Source: Ruminiclostridium sp.
GTDB taxonomy: Bacteria; Bacillota; Clostridia; DSM-8532
Assembly (NCBI GenBank): GCA_003535195.1
Contig: DOHN01000185.1
Location: forward strand, 1-8,406
Direction of reading: 5' to 3'
Length of the DNA stretch: 8,406 nucleotides
In this document: positions 1 through 5,596 of the stretch, in pieces
How positions within the stretch are numbered: the stretch's first letter is position 1
Layout of the letters: the number at the start of each line of letters is the position of its first letter
Program-made: the position numbers and the translations under genes
The notes under the pieces: generated by a model
What the model was told of the DNA's origin: nothing
Databases searched by the model: none
The model's input: the letters and a program-made list of their open reading frames with translations, nothing else

Positions 1-653
1 CAGCGCAGAGTGTAGCGGTACCGGGCTTAAAAATTCATGCAACCGGTGCTTATGTGCCTGTAAGCAAAAAGATTTCGCTAAAGGCCATGACCCTGAACAA
101 TGAAAGGCAAAAAATCAATGATAAGCTGGGAAACCCCATTATTGTCGGCGTTGTAGTTATCTGGAAGGTGGTCAATACAGCCAAGGCGGTCTTTAATGTG
201 GACAATTACACGGAATTTTTGTCCATACAATGCGATGCCGCCCTTAGAAATATTGTAAGGCTCTATCCCTATGACGCGGCAAGTGATGATAATGAAAAAT
301 CCCTTCGCGGCAGCAGCCAGGAAGTGATGGATAAGGTGAGAGAAGAATTGCAGTCAAAGGTTGAAATTGCCGGACTTGAGATCATGGAGGCGAGAATCAC
401 CCATTTGGCTTATGCACCCGAAATCGCCGCCGCTATGCTTCAAAGGCAGCAGGCTTCCGCTATCATTGACGCCAGGCAGATGATTGTTGAAGGAGCTGTT
501 GGAATGGTGGAAATGGCGCTGTCAAAGCTCAATGAAAATAATATTGTTCAGCTGGATGAGGAACGGAAAGCGGCCATGGTCAGCAACCTCCTGGTGGTTC
601 TTTGCGGGAATAAAGATGCACAGCCCATTGTCAACAGTGGATCTTTATACTAA
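1..653 (+). CDS. SPFH/band-7 domain protein (5' end missing)
   Basis: The frame is already open at nucleotide 3 and runs to TAA at 651-653, giving 216 visible residues. The true start lies left of the window. The GTG at 54 sits inside conserved coding sequence (preceded by residues GLKIHATGAY) and is not the start. The text NNERQKINDKLGNPIIVGVV, then a segment with NVDNYTEFL, ALRNIVRLYPYD and IAGLEIMEARITHLAYAPEI, is characteristic of the bacterial stomatin/prohibitin-like SPFH family. The last ~75 residues are the alpha-helical tail with AAAMLQRQQASAIIDAR. The usual N-terminal membrane anchor would be in the missing part. Family members oligomerise at the membrane and are linked to microdomain scaffolding or membrane stress; which role applies here is unknown. 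A small ribbon-helix-helix gene follows after 24 bp, so the two are probably cotranscribed and end at the terminator at 915-950. Confidence 0.88.
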   Translation, partial: AQSVAVPGLKIHATGAYVPVSKKISLKAMTLNNERQKINDKLGNPIIVGVVVIWKVVNTAKAVFNVDNYTEFLSIQCDAALRNIVRLYPYDAASDDNEKSLRGSSQEVMDKVREELQSKVEIAGLEIMEARITHLAYAPEIAAAMLQRQQASAIIDARQMIVEGAVGMVEMALSKLNENNIVQLDEERKAAMVSNLLVVLCGNKDAQPIVNSGSLY

Positions 654-677
654 AGGGATGGAAAGGCGGAAGGGAGA

Positions 678-857
678 TTGACCGGGAAACAGGAGAAGGA
701 TAAAAAACAAGTGCTGCTTCGGTTGTCACCGTCCTTATGGGAGGAATTGGTGGATTGGTCGGAGGATGAGTTTCGTTCTCTGAACGGTCAGATTGAGTAT
801 TTGCTCACGGAGTGCGTAAAGCGGCGAAAAAAGGCTTATAACCCTGAGAAGAATTAG
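678..857 (+). CDS. Small Arc-type ribbon-helix-helix protein
   Basis: This 59-residue reading frame runs from TTG at 678 to TAG at 855-857. The product has a lysine-rich N-terminus, then a beta strand KKQVLLRLSP, then two helices: SLWEELVDWSEDEFRS and NGQIEYLLTECVKRRKK. This is the ribbon-helix-helix layout of Arc/MetJ-type DNA-binding proteins, and the text EDEFRSLNGQIEYLL is typical of Arc-family entries. The only in-frame starts are TTG 678, placed just after the purine-rich GGAAGGGAG at 668-676 (tight spacing), and GTG 711, which would cut into the strand. TTG is preferred but not certain. It begins 24 bp after the SPFH gene, in the same reading frame and without a promoter, which suggests one transcript. 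No toxin gene lies beside it. It could be a repressor of its own operon or an SPFH partner; neither is shown by the sequence. Confidence 0.8.
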   Translation: MTGKQEKDKKQVLLRLSPSLWEELVDWSEDEFRSLNGQIEYLLTECVKRRKKAYNPEKN

Positions 858-914
858 CCGGCAGTGCGATAAACAGGTTGTTAAAAGGTAAAACAATTTA
901 ATATGCTGTTTCAT

Positions 915-950
915 AAAAAAAAAGCTATTTATTTAAATAGCTTTTTTTTT
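915..950 (+). terminator. Rho-independent terminator, possibly bidirectional
   Basis: The hairpin has arms GCTATTT (924-930) and AAATAGC (935-941) around an ATTT loop. Nine A residues precede it (915-923) and nine T residues follow it (942-950), so the helix can extend and a U tract exists on both strands. It closes the SPFH/ribbon-helix-helix transcript and insulates it from the metal operon downstream. Confidence 0.92.
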
Positions 951-1007
951 ATATATCAATGCAATATCCATAGCAGTTTTGTGAAATTTAAAAGAAAAGT
1001 TTTAAAT

Positions 1008-1023
1008 TTTGACCTGGGTCAAA
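1008..1023. promoter_or_regulatory. FNR/Crp-family operator palindrome upstream of the metal operon
   Basis: The sequence TTTGACC-TG-GGTCAAA is a perfect inverted repeat with 7-bp arms. Its core, TTGAC-N4-GTCAA, has the half-site spacing of FNR-class sites (FNR consensus TTGAT-N4-ATCAA). The centre lies between 1015 and 1016. If the TATAAT at 1045-1050 occupies -12 to -7, then +1 is 1057 and the operator centre is exactly at -41.5, the class II activator position. The likely ligand protein is the Crp/Fnr regulator encoded at 3311-3991, whose recognition helix carries the E-x2-S-R pattern seen in FNR. Binding by that protein is inferred, not shown. Confidence 0.8.
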
Positions 1024-1044
1024 GTAATGGGGTTTAGGCCCGGA

Positions 1045-1057
1045 TATAATGAAGCCA
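1045..1057 (+). promoter_or_regulatory. Promoter -10 box and predicted start of the metal operon
   Basis: A perfect TATAAT lies at 1045-1050, with a predicted start near 1057. The positions where a -35 box should be (about 1021-1028) read AAAGTAATG and do not resemble TTGACA. A consensus -10 with no -35, plus a palindrome abutting the -35 region, indicates activator dependence. The leader is then about 26 nt and ends in the strong ribosome binding site AAAGGAGG at 1067-1074, eight bases before the ATG at 1083. Confidence 0.75.
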
Positions 1058-1082
1058 GAAAAACTTAAAGGAGGTTGTTACA

Positions 1083-1298
1083 ATGACAACTAAAACATAT
1101 CAATTGGAAACAGTATCATGCCCGAGCTGCATTGCAAAAATTGAGGGAATGCTTAAGAAAACGAAGGGAATCAAAGAATCGGAGGTTCTGTTTAATACCT
1201 CGAGAGTAAAAACCACTTTTGATGAGAATGTAATAGACTCGGAAGCAATCAGGAGTAAAATTGGTCAACTGGGATACAAAGTATTAAGCGAAAGGTAG
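1083..1298 (+). CDS. Stand-alone heavy-metal-associated (HMA) domain protein
   Basis: This 71-residue protein is essentially one HMA domain. It is a ferredoxin-like fold carrying a metal-binding CxxC near the N-terminus, here C13-P-S-C16 in VSCPSCIAKIEGML, followed by SRVKTTFDENVIDSEAI and the closing LGYKVL. The usual GMTCxxC text is changed to VSCPSC, so the site keeps both cysteines but lacks the common Met-Thr before them. It starts at ATG 1083 with ribosome binding site AAAGGAGG. It is the first gene after the operator and is followed 61 bp later by a P1B ATPase lacking its own HMA domain. The simplest reading is a metal chaperone, or a detached N-terminal domain, for that ATPase. The metal (for example zinc, cadmium, copper or iron) cannot be assigned from the sequence. 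Confidence 0.88.
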   Translation: MTTKTYQLETVSCPSCIAKIEGMLKKTKGIKESEVLFNTSRVKTTFDENVIDSEAIRSKIGQLGYKVLSER

Positions 1299-1301
1299 TG
1301 C

Positions 1302-1321
1302 CTGCGCCCTTATCGGCGCAG
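1302..1321 (+). other. Intercistronic RNA hairpin between the HMA and ATPase genes
   Basis: Arms CTGCGCC (1302-1308) and GGCGCAG (1315-1321) form a 7-bp GC-rich stem with a CTTATC loop, starting three bases after the HMA stop codon. No T run follows, so it is unlikely to be a full terminator. It could protect the 3' end of a short HMA message or adjust HMA:ATPase stoichiometry; that role is inference. Confidence 0.55.
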
Positions 1322-1359
1322 CAACAATCTTTCCGAAAAAGAGAAAAGGGGGTATCGGA

Positions 1360-3246
1360 ATGAAGAAGCTTAAAATAGCAAAAGGTCAAAGGATATTGAT
1401 ATCCGGTATATTGACGGCAGTTTCTTTTATATTGAACGAGATTATAGGCTATGAACCTATAACAATTATCTTCATGCTTGCCTCCACCATCTTGGCAGGT
1501 ACCCCCATTTTCAAAAAGGCCGTGGGGGCTCTCCGTTATCGAATAGTAGGTATTGATGCACTGGTAACAATCGCTGTAGCGGGGGCTGTCTTTATCGGCG
1601 AATACTGGGAAGCTGCAGCGGTGACCTTCCTGTTTATGCTTGGCGATTATTTGGAGGCCAGGACTATAGAGAAAACTAGATCTTCTATAAGAGCTCTTCT
1701 GGATTTAGCTCCGGATAGAGCAAGAGTAAGGCGGGACGGGGTTGAAGTTGAAATATCTCCGGAAGAGGCAGTCAAAGGCGATGCGGTTGTGGTCAAACCA
1801 GGGGAGAGGATACCGGTGGATGGGACTGTTATCGAGGGCTCAGCATATATTAATCAATCTGCCATTACGGGGGAATCCATTCCGGTCAGCCGGAGCATTG
1901 ATGAAACGGTGTTCTCCGGAACCATCATCGAATCAGGATATTTGATTATCCGTGCCGACAGAGTGGGAGACGACACCACCTTTGCACGAATATTGCACAT
2001 GGTGGAGGAGGCTCAGGATAAAAAGGCCAGGACTCAAAAATTTCTCGAAAAATTTTCCCAATATTATACGCCGGCCATTATACTGATGTCCGTTTTATTA
2101 TATATCATTACAAAAGATCTGGTATTGGCATTGACACTTCTTGTAATCGCCTGTCCGGGTGCTCTGGTTATTTCTGCCCCTGTATCGATCGTTGCAGGCA
2201 TAGGTAACGGTGCAAAGCACGGCGTGCTGGTAAAGGGCGGGGAAATAATGGAGAAATTAGGCACCGTGAAGGCCCTCGCATTTGACAAAACTGGCACTTT
2301 AACAGTAGGTAAACCCTCTGTAAAGCAGATCAAGGCTTATAACATTTCAGAGGATGAGGTCTTAAGGCTGGCTGCAATCGGGGAATCTTATTCGGAGCAT
2401 CCATTGGCAAGGGCAATTTTAGCTGAAGCGGCAGAAAAGCTTGGTGTGATTACAGAAACAGCCGGGAAAACAGAAATCATTACCGGGCAGGGAATCCTCT
2501 TTAAAACCGGAGGAAAATCATATTTAATCGGCAGCAGAAAGTTATTTGAGGCCAATGGAATAAATATTGAGCGCCAGGAGGAATACCTGAAATCAGAGGA
2601 AGAAAAAGGGCAGACCGCAGTTCTTCTCGGTGATATGGAAAAAGTGCTCGGTATCATATCCATTGCCGATATTGTCAGAAAGGATGCTAAAAAACTGATT
2701 TTGAGCCTGCGGTCAAAAGGAATTCATAAGATCGTCATGCTTACGGGAGATAATAAACGTGCAGCCAGGGCCATATCTGACGAATTGGGCCTGGATGGGT
2801 TTTATGCAGAGCTCCTGCCTGAAGATAAAGTAAGGGTATTGGGTGAGCTTCAGAACAAGTATGGCAGAACAGGAATGGTGGGAGACGGTGTGAATGATGC
2901 GCCTGCATTAGCCTCGGCGGATCTGGGCATTGCTATAGGCGGAGCGGGTACCGATGTGGCGATGGAAACGGCGGATGTAGTATTGATGTCTTCAGAAGTA
3001 AAGAAGCTATCCTATGCCATCGGTCTTAGCCGTGCAACAGTTCGAAATATGAAACAGAATATATACTTCGCTTTATTTGTCGCAGCCTTGCTGCTGGCAG
3101 GGGTTTTGATAAAGACGGTGAACCTGTCCTTTGGGATGCTGATCCATGAAGCATCGGTATTGCTGGTAATTATTAATGCGGTGCGGCTCCTGGGGTATGG
3201 GAAAAGGGAGAATGAGGTTTTGAATGTTTCAATAAAGGGAATCTAA
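1360..3246 (+). CDS. P1B-type heavy-metal-translocating ATPase with a CPG membrane motif
   Basis: This 628-residue protein couples ATP hydrolysis to metal transport across the membrane, usually efflux in this family. The order is: N-terminal membrane segments (about residues 12-100, with no HMA domain), actuator domain with TGES (170-173), membrane pair (about 236-283), phosphorylation site DKTGT (309-313, D309 phosphorylated), nucleotide-binding SEHPLA (H347-P348), TGDNK (462-466), hinge GDGVNDAP (508-515), and final membrane helices. All catalytic motifs are intact. The metal-site motif is C265-P266-G267 (TGT CCG GGT at 2152-2160) instead of CPC or SPC. The last helix has H596-E597-A-S followed by LLVIINAVRLL, closer to the HEGGT segment of P1B-4 pumps than to the aspartate of ZntA/CadA. 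Metal choice may therefore differ from Zn/Cd/Pb or Cu pumps. The start at ATG 1360 has ribosome binding site AAAGGGGG at 1345-1352. It lies between the HMA gene and the Crp/Fnr gene. Confidence 0.93.
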   Translation: MKKLKIAKGQRILISGILTAVSFILNEIIGYEPITIIFMLASTILAGTPIFKKAVGALRYRIVGIDALVTIAVAGAVFIGEYWEAAAVTFLFMLGDYLEARTIEKTRSSIRALLDLAPDRARVRRDGVEVEISPEEAVKGDAVVVKPGERIPVDGTVIEGSAYINQSAITGESIPVSRSIDETVFSGTIIESGYLIIRADRVGDDTTFARILHMVEEAQDKKARTQKFLEKFSQYYTPAIILMSVLLYIITKDLVLALTLLVIACPGALVISAPVSIVAGIGNGAKHGVLVKGGEIMEKLGTVKALAFDKTGTLTVGKPSVKQIKAYNISEDEVLRLAAIGESYSEHPLARAILAEAAEKLGVITETAGKTEIITGQGILFKTGGKSYLIGSRKLFEANGINIERQEEYLKSEEEKGQTAVLLGDMEKVLGIISIADIVRKDAKKLILSLRSKGIHKIVMLTGDNKRAARAISDELGLDGFYAELLPEDKVRVLGELQNKYGRTGMVGDGVNDAPALASADLGIAIGGAGTDVAMETADVVLMSSEVKKLSYAIGLSRATVRNMKQNIYFALFVAALLLAGVLIKTVNLSFGMLIHEASVLLVIINAVRLLGYGKRENEVLNVSIKGI

Positions 3247-3260
3247 TAGTTTAAAGGGGT

Positions 3261-3286
3261 GGTTCAGATAAAATTTTATCTGGACC
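3261..3286. other. 26-bp near-perfect palindrome between the ATPase and regulator genes
   Basis: The 13-nt arms are GGTTCAGATAAAA (3261-3273) and TTTTATCTGGACC (3274-3286). They match except at one position that would be a U-G wobble in RNA. As RNA it would form a hairpin with an AU-rich apex, but only a short pyrimidine stretch (TTTCC) follows, so it is a poor terminator. As DNA it could be an operator or overlap an internal control site for the regulator gene, which starts 25 bp later. It does not match the TTGAC-N4-GTCAA site upstream of the operon. Confidence 0.5.
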
Positions 3287-3310
3287 TTTCCTGCCGAGGG
3301 AGGATATTAA

Positions 3311-3991
3311 ATGAACTGTTCATGTAAAAACAAAGGTCCGTTTAATTGTATAGAGCTTGTCCCTATTTTCAGCAGCCTTACCGGGGAGGAAATGCTCGAA
3401 ATTGCGGCTATAACATCTGACAGAACCTTTGAAAAAGGCGAGATGGTTTATATGGCCGGAGAAAAAGGTAAGATATTGTTTGTTATACATAAAGGACGGG
3501 TCAAAATCTCCAGGCTGGGTGCCAATGGAAAGGAACAGGTTATCAGGGTCTTGGGTCCGGGAGAATTTATGGGTGAGCTATCGCTTTTTAGCCCGATGCC
3601 CATGAGTGATAATGCAGAGGTTATTGAAAAAGCGACGATGTGCATGATAGAGGGCGGCAGGTTAAAAGAGCTTATGGGCAAGTACCCTGCTATAGCCTTT
3701 AAAGTCATGGAAGAGTTGAGCAAAAGACTTGAAATAGCGGAAAATCTTATTGAAGACATAAATCTTTATTCGGTAGAACAAAGAGTTGCGCAGGCCCTTT
3801 TAAAAATGGCCGATGGCAAGGGTGAGGTACTGCTGAAAATGACAAAAGGAGATTTTGCTTCCCATATCGGTATGAGTCAGGAAACCTTGAGCAGAAAATT
3901 GTCCTCCTTTCAGGAGCAGGGAATGATCAAGCAGATAGGTCAGCGAAGAATCATTATACTTAATGCTGATGGGCTAAAGCAGATGCAGTAG
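3311..3991 (+). CDS. Crp/Fnr-family transcriptional regulator with an FNR-like cysteine set
   Basis: This 226-residue cytoplasmic regulator has a cyclic-nucleotide-binding-like beta-barrel (about 20-115, with GKILFVIHKGRVKI and LGPGEFMGELSLF), a long dimer helix (about 118-155) and a C-terminal winged helix (about 157-220, with VEQRVAQALL and TKGDFASHIGMSQETLSRKL). The recognition helix SQETLSRKL carries the E191, S194, R195 pattern that FNR uses to read TTGA half-sites. Cysteines are at 3, 5, 13 and 111. C111 (ATMCMI) aligns by position with FNR C122 (SMVCEI), and C3/C5/C13 form an N-terminal cluster comparable to FNR C20/C23/C29 but with different spacing. A metal, Fe-S or thiol sensor is plausible; cAMP is less likely. 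The start at ATG 3311 has GGGAGG at 3298-3303. It is the third gene of the metal unit and the best candidate to bind the operator at 1008-1023. Confidence 0.9.
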   Translation: MNCSCKNKGPFNCIELVPIFSSLTGEEMLEIAAITSDRTFEKGEMVYMAGEKGKILFVIHKGRVKISRLGANGKEQVIRVLGPGEFMGELSLFSPMPMSDNAEVIEKATMCMIEGGRLKELMGKYPAIAFKVMEELSKRLEIAENLIEDINLYSVEQRVAQALLKMADGKGEVLLKMTKGDFASHIGMSQETLSRKLSSFQEQGMIKQIGQRRIIILNADGLKQMQ

Positions 3992-4012
3992 AATTTATGA
4001 AAATAAGAACCT

Positions 4013-4681
4013 TTAAGAGGATTCCAAACGGGAAAATTCCTGTTTGATCCGTTCATATACCCCTGGCTTTTCCTGATGGAAATTTTTTGTGGTGAAACAA
4101 ACCCCATTCCCTTCATAAATACAGTTTGTTTCCGGGTCTATATGAAGAGGAATAAAGGGGAGATGACGACCGGTTTTTCTGAAATAATATTTCTCCAAAT
4201 GAAGAAAGCCGTTGTACATCTCTCCAATATTGGGATTTGTATCTGTATATGCAATATCGGGACAAATCAGCAGGGTCTCACCTTTGAGCAGTGTCCTGAT
4301 ACTTAGGTAGAAGGTCTGGAGAATAGCTTTTGAACCGCGAAAAACAGGAATGGCTCCCATGGATTTCATAAGGGCCGGTACAAAGAATGATAAGAGAAAC
4401 GCACTTATTGCCGCCAGAGGCTTTGAAAATCTAAACCGTTTGGTCAGGGTGTAATCGTAATATTGACGGAAGCAGGGTTTCCTTTGGCAAAACGGGCTTA
4501 AAACCCAGGGAAGCACCGGTTTATCAAACCAACCCATAATGGTTAGGGGCCCTTTAAGATTCTGGTGGTGGATGATATAAACTGACGGCGGAGTGTTTTC
4601 TACAGAGCATATGGTAAAAGGGCGGGTACATAAGCGGTAGAGCATCCGGCAAAACCTGAATAATCTATTGTTTTTTCTCAT
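4013..4681 (-). CDS. LPLAT/PlsC-like acyltransferase with altered motif I
   Basis: This is a 222-residue protein if read from the ATG complementary to 4679-4681, which has a purine-rich GGGGGGAAAAAC just upstream. The frame stays open further 5' to 4837, but that would overlap the glycosyltransferase deeply and has no support. Features of lysophospholipid acyltransferases are IIHHQNLKGP (H38, H39), GAIPVFRG (109-116, typical motif II), LLICPDIAYTD (motif III region), IGEMYNGFLHLEKYYF and HLPFIPLHI. A hydrophobic stretch, AAISAFLLSFFVPAL (about 90-104), could anchor it to the membrane. The usual catalytic HX4D is not intact: the residue five after H38 is K43 and after H39 is G44. It may use a different residue or belong to a divergent branch. 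It overlaps the upstream glycosyltransferase by 17 bp, implying translational coupling and a shared lipid pathway. Confidence 0.72.
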   Translation of the reverse strand: MRKNNRLFRFCRMLYRLCTRPFTICSVENTPPSVYIIHHQNLKGPLTIMGWFDKPVLPWVLSPFCQRKPCFRQYYDYTLTKRFRFSKPLAAISAFLLSFFVPALMKSMGAIPVFRGSKAILQTFYLSIRTLLKGETLLICPDIAYTDTNPNIGEMYNGFLHLEKYYFRKTGRHLPFIPLHIDPETNCIYEGNGVCFTTKNFHQEKPGVYERIKQEFSRLESS

Positions 4682-5414
4682 GTTTTTCCCCCCGGCGTTT
4701 TTTAAGTCCCGAAACAAGCGCTTTAAAAATACGAAACGAATCTTTGAAAATATTATAATGGGACCCTGAATTCTTATTAAAATAGAGGGTGTCAATGGGA
4801 ATGGGTATAAGGTCCAGGTGGCGGCGCCTTGCCTCAATCAGCATGTTGATTTCAAATTCAAAGTAATCGCCTTCCAATTCGGCCATCCAGAGAAGCTCCC
4901 GGGCAGGTATGCCCCTCAATCCGGTTTGCGTATCAGCAAGATCGGTTCCGTAAAAAAGCTTAAAAATCTGACTGGACATCCTGTTGCCCATACAGCTGCG
5001 CTTTGGAACATTTGGATCTTTAAAGTTTCTGACGCCTAAAATAAGCGATTGGGCGCCGGAGGACAGCGCCTCGGATATTTTGCAGATATCCTTTACGGAA
5101 TGCTGACCGTCGGCATCGGCTGTCACTACACCGTCCAAACGGCCGCAATTTCGGCTGAAGTATGAGAAAGCGGTTTTAAGGGCTCTGCCCTTGCCCATAT
5201 TGGATTTATGTACAAGAAGAGTACAGTTCTCAATATTTCCGACTTCGTCAAAAATGTGATCAGAAGAGCTGTCACTGCCATCGTTTACCACAATCACTCT
5301 GGCTACTCCATTGCCTAAAAGCTCCCGGACTAAGGCTGCCAATTCCGATATAGGATTTAAAGCCGGAATCACCACTGCAATGTTAAATTTTGCTTTTGTA
5401 TTATCGCTGCTCAA
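4665..5414 (-). CDS. Family 2 glycosyltransferase, DPM1-like
   Basis: This 249-residue GT-A fold enzyme transfers a sugar from an activated nucleotide donor, most likely to a polyprenyl phosphate or another lipid at the inner membrane face. Visible motifs are AVVIPALNP (13-21), VIVVNDGSD (40-48), NMGKGRALKTAF (72-83), the metal-binding D100-A-D102 in TADADGQH, LILGVRNF (124-131) and DTQTGLRGIP (161-170), plus EGDYFEFEINMLIEA. This combination is typical of dolichol-phosphate-mannose-synthase-like enzymes. No C-terminal membrane helix is seen; the tail is lysine-rich. The start is TTG (complement of 5412-5414) with AGGTGAT (complement of 5421-5427). A nearby ATG on the same strand reaches a stop after three codons and is out of frame. 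It is the first gene of a two-gene minus-strand unit with an acyltransferase. Sugar and acceptor are not determinable here. Confidence 0.9.
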   Translation of the reverse strand: MSSDNTKAKFNIAVVIPALNPISELAALVRELLGNGVARVIVVNDGSDSSSDHIFDEVGNIENCTLLVHKSNMGKGRALKTAFSYFSRNCGRLDGVVTADADGQHSVKDICKISEALSSGAQSLILGVRNFKDPNVPKRSCMGNRMSSQIFKLFYGTDLADTQTGLRGIPARELLWMAELEGDYFEFEINMLIEARRRHLDLIPIPIDTLYFNKNSGSHYNIFKDSFRIFKALVSGLKKRRGEKHEKKQ

Positions 5415-5438
5415 CGAAACATCACCTATTGTTATCCA

Positions 5439-5465
5439 AGGATATTCTCACCATATAGTTGTCAA
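5439..5465 (-). promoter_or_regulatory. Possible promoter for the glycosyltransferase/acyltransferase pair
   Basis: On the minus strand a perfect TTGACA (complement of 5460-5465) is followed after 15 bp by TATCCT (complement of 5439-5444). The spacer is short and the -10 matches four of six consensus bases, so the call is weak. If correct, the tandem repeats at 5530-5667 lie upstream of this promoter and are not part of the glycosyltransferase message. Confidence 0.28.
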
Positions 5466-5505
5466 AATTCCATCATTAAACTGCTAAGCATAATTTTAAT
5501 TTTCA

Positions 5506-5511
5506 TATAAT
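5506..5511 (+). promoter_or_regulatory. Possible -10 box for the leader RNA and membrane-protein gene
   Basis: A perfect TATAAT lies in an AT-rich stretch 19 bp before the first tandem repeat. Initiation near 5518 would place both repeats in a leader of about 200 nt ahead of the gene at 5716. No good -35 box is present at 16-18 bp. An alternative pair, TTTTCA (5500-5505) with TATAAG (5524-5529), would start transcription inside repeat 1. Confidence 0.35.
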
Positions 5512-5529
5512 ACAAATTCATTATATAAG

Positions 5530-5596
5530 AACCTCACCCGTCTAGCAATCTTTTGATTGCTGACGAGTCCCGGAAACCTTGTTACTACGTAATAAT
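5530..5596 (+). repeat. Tandem structured element, copy 1
   Basis: This 67-bp unit starts with AACCTCACCC and contains two hairpins. Hairpin A pairs AGCAATC (5544-5550) with GATTGCT (5555-5561) around TTTT, and continues after a bulged T5543 with CGTC (5539-5542) on GACG (5562-5565). The linker GTCCCGG follows. Hairpin B pairs TTAC (5582-5585) with GTAA (5589-5592) around TAC, extended by a G-U pair. The unit ends in TAATAAT. It carries no plausible protein frame. It is repeated immediately downstream with structure-preserving changes. The strand given assumes the RNA is the leader of the gene at 5716; the sequence itself does not prove the direction. Confidence 0.75.

Noticed and set aside
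54..56. GTG at 54 as start of the SPFH gene
   Set aside because: The frame is open to the window edge and the residues before it continue the conserved domain, so the gene is cut by the window, not started here.
2064..2663. Open frames antisense to the P-type ATPase gene (2064-2333 and 2388-2663)
   Set aside because: They lie opposite a well-conserved ATPase, have no ribosome binding site or recognisable domain, and are expected by-products of its codon use.
4682..4837. Longer N-terminus for the acyltransferase, up to the ATG at 4837 on the minus strand
   Set aside because: It would lie inside the glycosyltransferase coding region in another frame. The ATG at 4681 has a purine-rich ribosome binding site and gives a normal overlap of 17 bp.
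5536..5580. Possible hammerhead ribozyme: GTC followed by a hairpin and CTGACGA with GGAAAC downstream in copy 1
   Set aside because: There is no stem II between CTGACGA and GAAA, three bases stay unpaired after the GTC, and copy 2 has CTGATGG and GGAG in place of the essential core residues. The resemblance is probably chance.
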